A stretch of 8,466 nucleotides of DNA from Actinomycetes bacterium (lineage in GTDB: Bacteria; Actinomycetota; Actinomycetes; Propionibacteriales; Nocardioidaceae), in assembly GCA_029779385.1 (NCBI GenBank), contig JAKPAQ010000304.1, positions 1 through 8,466 on the forward strand. The letters are read 5' to 3'. The notes beneath the pieces are model-generated. The model searched no databases and had not been told where the DNA came from. It saw only the letters and a list, made by a program, of their open reading frames with translations. Positions 1 to 6,389 of the stretch are shown here, one piece after another (the first letter of the stretch is position 1; every line of letters begins with the position of its first letter). The position numbers were made by a program, and so were the translations under genes.

Positions 1-1177
1 GGTTGACTGTCGCTGCCTTAGCCGAGGAGTACAAGGAGTAGCCCTTGCGGCCGCGGGTGTAAGACGATGACGTGAACAGCAGCAAGGAACCGTTCGACTC
101 GGCCAATAGCGGCTGGAATTGCTGAGCGATGAAGATCGGCGCGAGGTAGTTGATCTCGGTGGCCGCCCAAATCGTCTCTTCGGTGGTGTCGGCCAAGTCG
201 CCAAGCGGCAGCACCCCGGCGGTGTTCACGACAAAATTGACTCGGCCGGTTTCGGCCATCACCTGACGGGCCGCGGCCACTATGTCTTCGCGGCGGTCGA
301 CGTGGGTTCCGGTCGAGGACCGCGAGAACGAAAAGACCTTCGCGCCATAGGACTCAGCCAGGCTCGCGATATCGCCACCGATCCCGTAGGACCCACCGAA
401 TACGACCATGGTCTTGCCCGCGAGCGCTTCACGGTACTGCTCGTCGTCGAGTTCCTCAGGCGTTTCAGCCGAAGCCAACTGGAAGAGTTTGTCGGCGATG
501 TAGACGTCGATCGGCTCGGTGACCTTCATATTGCGTTCGTGACCTTGAACAACCGCGATCGGCACGTCGGGGCAATAACGCAGCACCACCGTGCAGTCGT
601 CGGTTGCGGTGAAGTCCGGATCCTGCCAGGCCAACTCGTAGGCGCGGCGGATCACCGAGGCACGAAACGCCTGCGGGGTTTGACCTCGCCGAAGCAGGTC
701 GCGCCGCAAAACGTCAGAAATGATGGACAGGCCGTCGCCGCTGTTTGGGTGAACTTGCACGACGGTGTCTGCCGACGGAATAGCCGTATCGACGGCCTCG
801 TAGTCGCCCAAGGCAGCCACCACGTCGTTGATGATGGTCTGCGAAACGAGCGGCCGGACGGCATCGTGGAACAGGACGTTGCATTCGTCGGCGCCGATTG
901 CCTTCAGCGCGAGACTGGTCGTCTCGTTTCGGGTAGCGCCACCCTCGAGGATCTGGGTGACCTTCGGGTACGCGCCGTCACGGACGATCGCGTTCACTGG
1001 ATCCAAATGGCCTGGAGTCATCAAAACGATGATTTCGTCGACAGCCTCGGCAGCCTGAAACACCGCGATGGTGTGCTCCAGAATCGTCTTGCCGGCGATT
1101 TTGATCAGTTGCTTTGGGATTGCCAAGCCGACTCGGGTTCCGGTGCCGCCTGCCAGGATGACGGCCACATTTCGCAT
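1..1177 (-). CDS. Bifunctional IspD-like cytidylyltransferase / short-chain dehydrogenase (Bcs1-like CDP-ribitol synthase), 3' end off window
   Basis: The gene reads from ATG at 1177 leftward with no stop before base 1, so 392 residues are seen and the C-terminus is missing. Residues 1-230 form an IspD-type CTP transferase: nucleotide loop LAGGTGTR (8-15) with PKQ (21-23, Lys22), FHDAVRP (103-109), QTPQ (167-170), TDD (192-194) and KVTEPID (218-224). Residues 252-392 form an SDR fold: cofactor loop GGSYGIGG (261-268), NTAG (318-321), a serine run at 370-372, and YxxxK as Tyr383/Lys387. This order, transferase then reductase, is that of Haemophilus Bcs1/Acs1, which reduces ribulose 5-phosphate and activates ribitol 5-phosphate to CDP-ribitol for capsule or teichoic acid. 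I infer that role here. A plain isoprenoid IspD has no SDR half. GGGGG lies 8 bases upstream of the ATG. An in-frame GTG at 1186 is an alternative start. The 35-base gap to the oxidoreductase upstream suggests co-transcription. Domain identity is firm; the exact polyol substrate is not. Confidence 0.9.
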   Translation of the reverse strand, partial: MRNVAVILAGGTGTRVGLAIPKQLIKIAGKTILEHTIAVFQAAEAVDEIIVLMTPGHLDPVNAIVRDGAYPKVTQILEGGATRNETTSLALKAIGADECNVLFHDAVRPLVSQTIINDVVAALGDYEAVDTAIPSADTVVQVHPNSGDGLSIISDVLRRDLLRRGQTPQAFRASVIRRAYELAWQDPDFTATDDCTVVLRYCPDVPIAVVQGHERNMKVTEPIDVYIADKLFQLASAETPEELDDEQYREALAGKTMVVFGGSYGIGGDIASLAESYGAKVFSFSRSSTGTHVDRREDIVAAARQVMAETGRVNFVVNTAGVLPLGDLADTTEETIWAATEINYLAPIFIAQQFQPLLAESNGSLLLFTSSSYTRGRKGYSLYSSAKAATVN

Positions 1178-1212
1178 TTGGGTCACCCCCGAAGGTTACC
1201 TGTGCCCCACCG

Positions 1213-1959
1213 CTAGTCCGGCGACTGTTGCTTTTTCCAGATTCGGAAGCCCTCTTCGGTGGCGCCCCGTCGCCAATACGCCGAGACCGAAAGGTCCTCG
1301 CGGGCTACTCGTCCGTCAAGCAGATAGGGCCGAACGGACTTCAGTAAGGCTGATTCGCCGTGCACGAACGCCTGCACCCGGCCAGCCGGGAAGTCCCACG
1401 CTCGAACCGCCTGATCTAGCAGCGTGGTCGAGCCCGGGGCGGCCGGGCCGCGGTGTAACCAGTGCACCGTCAGGTCTGCCGCGCACCGCAACTCGATTTC
1501 GTGTCCTGGGCCGTCAACTTCGATGAACACGGTCGCGTGCTGATCCGAATGAAGCTGTTCGAGTGCGGCACAAATAGCCGGAATGGCAGCCTCGTCGCCA
1601 ACAAAGAGCTGCTCGGTAACTTCGGCAAGTGGCCGGTAGGCGCCGCCGGGTCCTCGCAATCGCAGGGTGTCCCCCGGTTCGGCCGCCAGCGCCCAAGGGC
1701 CGGCGATGCCGTCGCTGCCATGCGTCACGAAGTCGATTGCCAGTTCTTGGGCCTGGGCGTCGACCCAGCGAACTGTGTAGGTGCGCTGGACGGTCTGACC
1801 GTCAACTTCGAAAACCAGCTTCACATAGGTGTCAGCCATGGGCAGATGGCAGGCGAGATAGTCGGCGAACGCCGGGCCTGCCAGCACAATTCGCCGGATG
1901 CGCGGCGCAAGTTGCTCGACCCGCTGAACAGTTAGTTCGACCTCGGTGCGATTAGCCAC
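1213..1959 (-). CDS. Siderophore-interacting protein (FAD/NAD(P)H ferric-siderophore reductase family)
   Basis: This is a 248-residue cytoplasmic flavoprotein of the SIP family, whose characterised members (ViuB/YqjH type) reduce ferric siderophores to release iron. The N-terminal FAD-binding barrel carries RTYTVR (59-64), VTHG (78-81), GPWA (87-90) and GPGG (103-106). The C-terminal NAD(P)H domain carries GDEAAIPAI (121-129), FVHGES (198-203) and the family's closing signature SAYWRRG (226-232) followed by FRIWK. Length is close to the family norm and nothing appears truncated. The start is GTG at 1959. It has no Shine-Dalgarno sequence but sits 7 bases after a TAGGCT -10 element, so the message is probably leaderless. 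No siderophore synthesis or uptake gene is visible nearby, so the physiological iron substrate is unknown. It lies 69 bases after the GH6 gene and 35 bases before the CDP-ribitol-type gene, on the same strand. Confidence 0.92.
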   Translation of the reverse strand: MANRTEVELTVQRVEQLAPRIRRIVLAGPAFADYLACHLPMADTYVKLVFEVDGQTVQRTYTVRWVDAQAQELAIDFVTHGSDGIAGPWALAAEPGDTLRLRGPGGAYRPLAEVTEQLFVGDEAAIPAICAALEQLHSDQHATVFIEVDGPGHEIELRCAADLTVHWLHRGPAAPGSTTLLDQAVRAWDFPAGRVQAFVHGESALLKSVRPYLLDGRVAREDLSVSAYWRRGATEEGFRIWKKQQSPD

Positions 1960-1972
1960 AATTTGTAGCCTA
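1957..1972 (-). promoter_or_regulatory. Probable leaderless -10 element for the siderophore-interacting protein gene
   Basis: On the minus strand TAGGCT (1972-1967) fits the actinobacterial -10 pattern TAnnnT. It is followed by ACAAATT and then the GTG start at 1959. A 7-base gap puts transcription initiation on or next to the start codon. This agrees with the absence of a purine-rich ribosome binding site. No convincing -35 hexamer is visible at the usual spacing. The core TAGGCTA also equals the centre of the DtxR/IdeR box, but the flanking arms do not match. Confidence 0.45.
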
Positions 1973-2028
1973 GGCCGCGTCGCCCAAATTTCGGGACTCG
2001 AGCCCAGCGGTAGAGCCGGAGAGAGCGC

Positions 2029-3021
2029 TCACCGCCCCAAGTCGGCGTCGCGGTTTTTCACCATCTCGACTGCCCGCGCGTTGTACCAAGTTCCCGATAC
2101 TCCGCCACCTCGGCAAGGCCCGTCGGACTCGCCGGGCCGCTTGACCCATAGGTAGGCGTCAACCAATCGCGAAGCAGTTCGCGCGGTTGGACTTTGGCCA
2201 AGGGAGCGACCATCTGGGTTGCACCAAGATTCGATTTCTGAGTTCGGCAGGGGGCCCCGACCGTTGCGGGAAGTATCGATGACGAAGCGTTTTCCACCAA
2301 CCAGTTTCGACACTTTCGTGCCGTAGCGAATTTCGGTGCTGGTGTGTTGAAAGTTAGACACGTTCAGGCTGAATCCGCGGGTCTTGGCGACGCCGGCACT
2401 ACGGAGCAGCGAAGCCGCCGCCTTCGGGCTCAGCCAGGCGTTGTGGCCTATATCTAGGTACACCGCGTGGCGTTTGTTCTTGGCGAGGGTGGTGGCGGCA
2501 TACCTGATGAGTGCTATCCGCTCGGCTCGCCGCTTGGCCGACAGGCACGTCGATGAGGACAATCCATCTGGCTCGACAATTATCGCGGCCTTCGTTTTTG
2601 AGAGTGCTTGCGCGAGTTGGCGGATACCTGCTCGATATTGCGCCGGGGTCGCGCCCCCACTGGAGTAGCCGCCGCAGTCACGATGTGGAATCGCGTAGAT
2701 GACAAACACCGGATAGGCCTTTTTCCTGGCGATGTCGGCCACGACAGCAGGTGCCTGGGACTTGATTCCCGAGAACTCCGATACCCAGATTGCCTGCGGT
2801 GTCGCGGCAATCTTGCTTACCGAGGGCCGATCTTCGGTGGCTTCGTTTCGTGCCGAAGCGGCGGCCTGACTGCTCGGATCAACGTAGAGGCGCTTTCCGC
2901 GGAACGGATTGTTCGGTGACGCAGCGCTAGCGGGAGCAGATAACAAGGATCCGAGCAACACGACCGCAACAGCGATCGTTGTCGCCCACTTCAACTGAAC
3001 TTTTTTGGTCACGATAATCAT
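2029..3021 (-). CDS. Secreted glycoside hydrolase family 6 (cellulase / cellobiohydrolase type)
   Basis: The 330-residue protein has a classic signal peptide: basic start with KK at 6-7, hydrophobic core about 13-28, and an A-S-A site at 31-33, so cleavage after 33 is likely. The mature part is a single GH6 barrel that cleaves beta-1,4-glucan with inversion. Landmarks are RLYVDP (44-49), the signature IPHRDCGGYSSGG (111-123), VEPDGL (149-154), YLDIGHNAWL (188-197), FSLNVSNF (217-224), FVIDTSRNGRGP (246-257), WCNPDGR (266-272) and KRPGESDG (294-301). Asp115, Asp152 (general acid) and Asp300 correspond to Trichoderma Cel6A Asp175, Asp221 and Asp401. Cys116/Cys159 and Cys267/Cys303 match the two conserved GH6 disulfides. 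There is no carbohydrate-binding module or linker, so it is a minimal enzyme. Endo versus exo action cannot be decided by eye. The start ATG at 3021 has a weak ribosome site; GTG at residue 4 is an alternative. A possible -10 (TAGTGT, minus 3080-3075) overlaps the region beside the Crp-type site. Confidence 0.93.
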   Translation of the reverse strand: MIIVTKKVQLKWATTIAVAVVLLGSLLSAPASAASPNNPFRGKRLYVDPSSQAAASARNEATEDRPSVSKIAATPQAIWVSEFSGIKSQAPAVVADIARKKAYPVFVIYAIPHRDCGGYSSGGATPAQYRAGIRQLAQALSKTKAAIIVEPDGLSSSTCLSAKRRAERIALIRYAATTLAKNKRHAVYLDIGHNAWLSPKAAASLLRSAGVAKTRGFSLNVSNFQHTSTEIRYGTKVSKLVGGKRFVIDTSRNGRGPLPNSEIESWCNPDGRSLGQSPTARTASRLVDAYLWVKRPGESDGPCRGGGVSGTWYNARAVEMVKNRDADLGR

Positions 3022-3082
3022 TCATTTGCACTTGTTTTTCGCTCTTTGAGAGCTCCGTCGGCTGTCAGTTTTGGACACTACC

Positions 3083-3098
3083 TGTGAAAGAGGTCACA
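3083..3098. promoter_or_regulatory. Crp/GlxR-family operator (perfect TGTGA-N6-TCACA)
   Basis: TGTGA (3083-3087), six bases AAGAGG, then TCACA (3094-3098) is an exact match to the half-sites and spacing recognised by the cAMP receptor family. That includes E. coli CRP, mycobacterial Crp (Rv3676) and corynebacterial GlxR. It lies in the 142-base gap between the divergent GH6 and M13 genes. Its centre is about 73 bases upstream of the predicted M13 transcription start, compatible with class I activation. For GH6 it lies just upstream of the tentative TAGTGT -10 at minus 3080-3075, where a bound regulator would block RNA polymerase. The match is seen in the sequence; the direction of regulation is inference. 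Confidence 0.6.
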
Positions 3099-3135
3099 TT
3101 GTCTCTTTTTGTCACATCTTTCACATCTTTCACAT
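3094..3135 (+). repeat. TCACAT half-sites phased at 9 bases
   Basis: TCACAT begins at 3094, 3112, 3121 and 3130. Every interval is a multiple of 9 bases; only the 3103 position is empty. The copies at 3112 and 3121 form a perfect 9-base tandem (TCACATCTT), and the third is TCACATGGA. The first copy is the right half of the Crp-type palindrome. The last copy supplies most of the TTCACA -35 hexamer of the M13 promoter. The stretch could be an array of regulator half-sites or a small slippage-derived repeat. Confidence 0.7.
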
Positions 3136-3163
3136 GGATATGGCGGTGTGTAGCCTAAGCGTC
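3129..3163 (+). promoter_or_regulatory. Predicted leaderless promoter of the M13 peptidase-MFS operon
   Basis: TTCACA (3129-3134) differs by one base from the TTGACA -35 consensus. It is separated by 16 bases from TAGCCT (3151-3156), a TAnnnT -10 element. The 7 bases AAGCGTC then lead to the GTG at 3164, so the start codon falls at or beside the expected +1. No Shine-Dalgarno sequence precedes this GTG, which supports leaderless translation. Confidence 0.55.
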
Positions 3164-5116
3164 GTGACCCAAGGCCTAAATCCAGAATCTTTTGACCCCG
3201 CAATCCGTGTCCAGGACGACCTGTTTCGTCACGTCAACGGTCCTTGGTTACGCGATGCCCCGATAAAGGCCGACCGGGCGACTGCAGGTGCGTTCGTGGA
3301 TCTGGTCGACGATGCCGAACTGCTGGTGCGCTCGATCGTCGAAAAGTGCGCCGAGTCGGCCGAGGACGCCGAGCAAAAGCAGATCGGCGACCTGTTCACC
3401 AGCTTCATGGACACCGAACGGATCGAGGCCGCTGGCGCTTCCCCGCTGGCCGCCGACCTGGAACTAATTGACGCGATCGACTCGATTCCGGCGATGACCC
3501 GAACCTTGGGGACCTTGGAACGTTCGAGCGTGAGCAGTTTCATCGGCATGTACATCGCCCCAGACCGCGGCAATCCGGACCGATACATCACCCATATCGT
3601 CCAGTCCGGACTTGGCCTGCCAGACGAGTCCTACTACCGCGAAGAGCAGTTCGAAGAGATTCGTAAGGCCTACCGAGCCCACGTCACCACCATGCTGACT
3701 TTGGCCGGCGTCGCCGACGCCGAAGCCGCAGCCACCCGAGCGATCGACCTGGAAACTCAGCTCGCGTCGCACCACTGGGATCGAGTCGCCTGCCGCGACG
3801 CGCAAAAGACTTACAACCCGATGGCCGCGGCCGAGCTGGCCGAGTTGACCCCGTCGTTTGATTGGCAGACCTGGTCTGCCGCAGCAAAGGTCGAGCGCTC
3901 GGTGATCGCCGAGGTAATCGTGGCTCAGCCCAGCTACCTGACCGGGCTAGAAACACTGCTAACTGAGGACCTGCTGGAAAGTTGGCGCGACTGGCTGCGC
4001 TGGCAGTTGGTTCACGGTGCGGCCGGCTACCTGTCGGACGCGTTCGTCGAAGCGAACTTCGAGTTTTACGGCCGAACCTTGCAGGGAACCGACGAGTTGC
4101 GCCCCCGCTGGAAGCGCGGCATCGGTTTTGTCGAAGGGTCGATGGGCGAGGCGATCGGCAAGATTTACGTGCGCACCCAGTTCGGCGCCGAAGCGAAGTC
4201 TCGGATGACTGAGCTGATCGCCAACCTGATCGAGGCGTACCGGATCAGCATCACCGAATTGTCCTGGATGAGCGCCGAGACGAAAACTCAAGCGTTGGCC
4301 AAACTTGACGCCTTCACCCCGAAGATTGGTCACCCCGATACTTTCAAGGACTATTCGGCTCTGGTCACCGATCCGGCCGACGTGGTCGGCAATGCCCGCC
4401 GCGCCCAGTCACTGGCGATGGATCGGGAGTTGGCGAAAATCGGCCAACCGATCGACCGGGACGAGTGGTACATGACCCCGCAGACGGTCAACGCCTACTA
4501 CAACCCGACGATGAACGAGATCGTCTTCCCCGCCGCGATCTTGCAGCCGCCGTTCTTCGACGCGACGGCCGACGACGCGGTCAACTATGGCGCGATCGGC
4601 GCGGTGATCGGCCACGAGATCGGCCACGGTTTCGACGACCAAGGCTCGCACTTCGACGGCACCGGCGCACTACGCAACTGGTGGACCGACGAGGATCGCG
4701 AAGCGTTTGAGGCTCTGGCGGCCAAGGTGATCGCCCAATACGACGACCTCTCCCCCGAGGGTGCCGAAGGCCAGAAGGTCAACGGCGCACTGACCATCGG
4801 CGAGAACATCGGCGACCTTGGTGGCCTTGGCATCGCCTACCTTGCTTTTGGCTTGGCCCAACAAGATCGGCCCGCCGAAACGATCGACGGTTTCACCGCA
4901 GACCAACGGTTCTTCCTGTCCTGGGCCACGGCTTGGCAGGGCAAAACTCGCCCGGCCGAAACGGTTCGGCGATTGACGGTCGATCCGCACTCGCCGCCGG
5001 AGTTCCGGTGCAATCAGGTCGTCCGCAACTTGACCGCTTTCTACGACGCTTTCGACGTTTCTGAGGGTGACGACCTCTGGCTAGACCCAGCAGACCGTGT
5101 CGCTATCTGGGCCTGA
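3164..5116 (+). CDS. M13 family zinc metallopeptidase (neprilysin / Zmp1-like)
   Basis: With GTG at 3164 the protein has 650 residues, the size of bacterial M13 peptidases such as mycobacterial Zmp1 and PepO. The family cuts oligopeptides rather than folded proteins. The M13 N-terminal lobe opens at once with FDPAIRVQDDLFRHVNGPWL-type sequence (from about residue 7). The catalytic half carries NAYYNP (443-448, substrate backbone binding), HEIGH (484-488; zinc ligands His484 and His488, catalytic Glu485) and GENIGDLGG (546-554; zinc ligand Glu547, Asp551). DPHSPPEFR (607-615) holds His609 and Arg615, equal to neprilysin His711 and Arg717. All catalytic residues are intact. There is no signal peptide or membrane anchor, so it is cytoplasmic unless exported by a non-classical route, as described for Zmp1. 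Upstream in-frame ATGs at 3134 and 3140 are alternatives but have no ribosome site and fall inside the predicted promoter. The stop overlaps the next gene by 20 bases. Confidence 0.93.
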   Translation: MTQGLNPESFDPAIRVQDDLFRHVNGPWLRDAPIKADRATAGAFVDLVDDAELLVRSIVEKCAESAEDAEQKQIGDLFTSFMDTERIEAAGASPLAADLELIDAIDSIPAMTRTLGTLERSSVSSFIGMYIAPDRGNPDRYITHIVQSGLGLPDESYYREEQFEEIRKAYRAHVTTMLTLAGVADAEAAATRAIDLETQLASHHWDRVACRDAQKTYNPMAAAELAELTPSFDWQTWSAAAKVERSVIAEVIVAQPSYLTGLETLLTEDLLESWRDWLRWQLVHGAAGYLSDAFVEANFEFYGRTLQGTDELRPRWKRGIGFVEGSMGEAIGKIYVRTQFGAEAKSRMTELIANLIEAYRISITELSWMSAETKTQALAKLDAFTPKIGHPDTFKDYSALVTDPADVVGNARRAQSLAMDRELAKIGQPIDRDEWYMTPQTVNAYYNPTMNEIVFPAAILQPPFFDATADDAVNYGAIGAVIGHEIGHGFDDQGSHFDGTGALRNWWTDEDREAFEALAAKVIAQYDDLSPEGAEGQKVNGALTIGENIGDLGGLGIAYLAFGLAQQDRPAETIDGFTADQRFFLSWATAWQGKTRPAETVRRLTVDPHSPPEFRCNQVVRNLTAFYDAFDVSEGDDLWLDPADRVAIWA

Positions 5117-6317
5117 ACCGACGACGGCCTGGCCAGCGCAACGCCGCACAGTCGGCACACTCGCGCTGGTTCAGGTAGTCGGCGGAGTTGGCAACGGTGC
5201 CGGACTTGCGGTCGGTGCGCTGCTAATCGAGGACGTCACCGGTTCGGCCGGTTGGTCCGGGTTGGCCGTCGTAGCGATGACGCTGGGCGCGGCCCTGTTC
5301 ACCGTGCCGTTGTCGAACTTGGCACTGCGTCACGGCCGGCGACCGGCGTTGACCTTGGGCTGGCTGGGCGGGTCTCTTGGCGCGACCGGCGTAGTCGTTG
5401 GCGCCGAACTCGCTTCGCTACCGCTGCTGCTTTTCGGATTCCTGCTGTTTGGAGCCAGCACCGCGGCGAACCTGCAGTCCAGATTCGCCGCCGCCGACCG
5501 CGCCCGACCCGAATCGGTAGGCCGATCGCTCTCACTGGTGGTTTGGGCGACGACTATCGGTTCAGTGGCCGGGCCGAATCTGACCGGGCCGGGCGCAGCG
5601 GTCGCCGACTTGTTGGGCATCCGGGAGCTGGCCGGCCCCCAGTTGTTTTCTGCCGCCTCGTTCGCGCTCGCTGGTTGTTTGACTTGGCTGCTGCTTCGAC
5701 CCGACCCGCTCGAACCAGACGGCACCGGCTCAGCCGCCAAACCGAAACTGCGCGATGCCCTGCCACATATTCGCGGACCGGTGAGGTTGGCAATAGTTAC
5801 TGTCGCGCTATCGCATGCGGTGATGGTGGCGGTGATGGCACTGACCCCGGTACACATGTCCCATCACGGCTCCGACCTCAAGATCATTGGGCTGACGATC
5901 AGTTTGCACATTGCTGGCATGTTCGCCTTCTCGCCGATATTTGGCTGGCTGGCCGACCGCTGGGGAGCCACCGCAACCATCCTGAGCGGCCAGGCGGTCC
6001 TCGTGGCCGCATGCGCGATCGCTGGCACGGCCGGTCATAGCGAAGTTCAGATCAGCGGCGGCTTGTTCCTGCTCGGAGTCGGCTGGTCCATGTCGGTGAT
6101 CGCCGCTGCCGCAATGTTGACCAGCAGCGTTGACCACTCAGTTCGACCGCTAGTTCAAGGCGTCAGCGACCTGTCGATGAACTTGGCCGGTGCCGCCGGC
6201 GGCCTGCTCGCCGGAATGATAGTCGCCTGGTGGAGTTTTGGCGCCCTGACCTTCGCTGCGGCCCTGCTGGTGATCCCAGTCTGTGTTGGCGTGCTCAGTC
6301 AACGCGCCAGCCGCTGA
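5097..6317 (+). CDS. Major facilitator superfamily (MFS) transporter, 12 TM
   Basis: The product is a 406-residue inner-membrane secondary transporter. About twelve hydrophobic segments can be read: roughly 19-43, 53-74, 84-102, 107-126, 144-161, 182-200, 230-252, 263-284, 292-311, 319-341, 355-378 and 381-400. A hydrophilic central loop lies at 201-229. Motif-A-like loops follow TM2 (LALRHGRRPA, 75-84) and TM8 (GWLADRWGA, 283-291), the expected pseudo-repeat of the two halves. No substrate-specific motif is recognisable; drug or metabolite efflux and nutrient uptake are both possible. The start is GTG at 5097 inside the last codons of the M13 gene. It leaves a short 18-residue cytoplasmic tail before TM1, so no missing N-terminus is suspected. 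The 20-base overlap implies the same transcript and coupled translation. The gene ends just before a strong hairpin. Confidence 0.88.
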   Translation: MSLSGPEPTTAWPAQRRTVGTLALVQVVGGVGNGAGLAVGALLIEDVTGSAGWSGLAVVAMTLGAALFTVPLSNLALRHGRRPALTLGWLGGSLGATGVVVGAELASLPLLLFGFLLFGASTAANLQSRFAAADRARPESVGRSLSLVVWATTIGSVAGPNLTGPGAAVADLLGIRELAGPQLFSAASFALAGCLTWLLLRPDPLEPDGTGSAAKPKLRDALPHIRGPVRLAIVTVALSHAVMVAVMALTPVHMSHHGSDLKIIGLTISLHIAGMFAFSPIFGWLADRWGATATILSGQAVLVAACAIAGTAGHSEVQISGGLFLLGVGWSMSVIAAAAMLTSSVDHSVRPLVQGVSDLSMNLAGAAGGLLAGMIVAWWSFGALTFAAALLVIPVCVGVLSQRASR

Positions 6318-6324
6318 CCAAAAA

Positions 6325-6361
6325 CGAGCGGCCTGCCACCGATCCAGTGGCAGGCCGCTCG
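6325..6361. terminator. Bidirectional hairpin terminator between convergent genes
   Basis: A perfect 15-bp inverted repeat (6325-6339 with 6347-6361) encloses a 7-base loop CGATCCA. It starts 8 bases after the MFS stop and ends 28 bases before the stop of the convergent minus-strand gene. On the plus strand the stem is followed by the moderately T-rich CTTCTACTT. On the minus strand it is followed by TTTT from 6324. Placement and symmetry suggest it ends both transcripts. Confidence 0.85.
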
Positions 6362-6389
6362 CTTCTACTTCGACGCTGTGCGATTCAGC

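Noticed and set aside
119..1216. 365-codon plus-strand open frame
   Set aside because: It is antisense to the IspD-SDR gene, which shows continuous family motifs on the minus strand. The plus-strand translation has no recognisable domain and is Arg/His/Gly-rich, as expected of a GC-rich shadow frame.
1957..1978. DtxR/IdeR iron box at the siderophore-interacting protein promoter
   Set aside because: The 7-base core matches but the outer arms do not, so it is not annotated as an operator. It is kept only as part of the shared-motif finding.
1960..2028. Possible terminator between the GH6 and siderophore-interacting protein genes
   Set aside because: Short imperfect palindromes (CCCAAATTTCGGG, CTCGAG) are present, but there is no stem-loop with a following T-run. 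Read-through from GH6 cannot be excluded.
2023..2030. GAGCGCTC, the centre of the CebR cellulose-utilisation operator
   Set aside because: Only 10 of 14 bases fit the TGGGAGCGCTCCCA operator by eye. It lies at the 3' end of the GH6 gene rather than upstream of it, and no similar site is present in the GH6 promoter region.
3041..3053. Small hairpin (GCTCT-CAA-AGAGC on the minus strand) in the GH6 leader
   Set aside because: A 5-bp stem with a 3-base loop and no T-tract is too weak to call as a terminator, attenuator or riboswitch.
5252..6040. 262-codon plus-strand open frame inside the MFS gene
   Set aside because: It is an Arg-rich frame without membrane segments or motifs. The overlapping MFS frame has twelve hydrophobic segments and paired motif-A loops.
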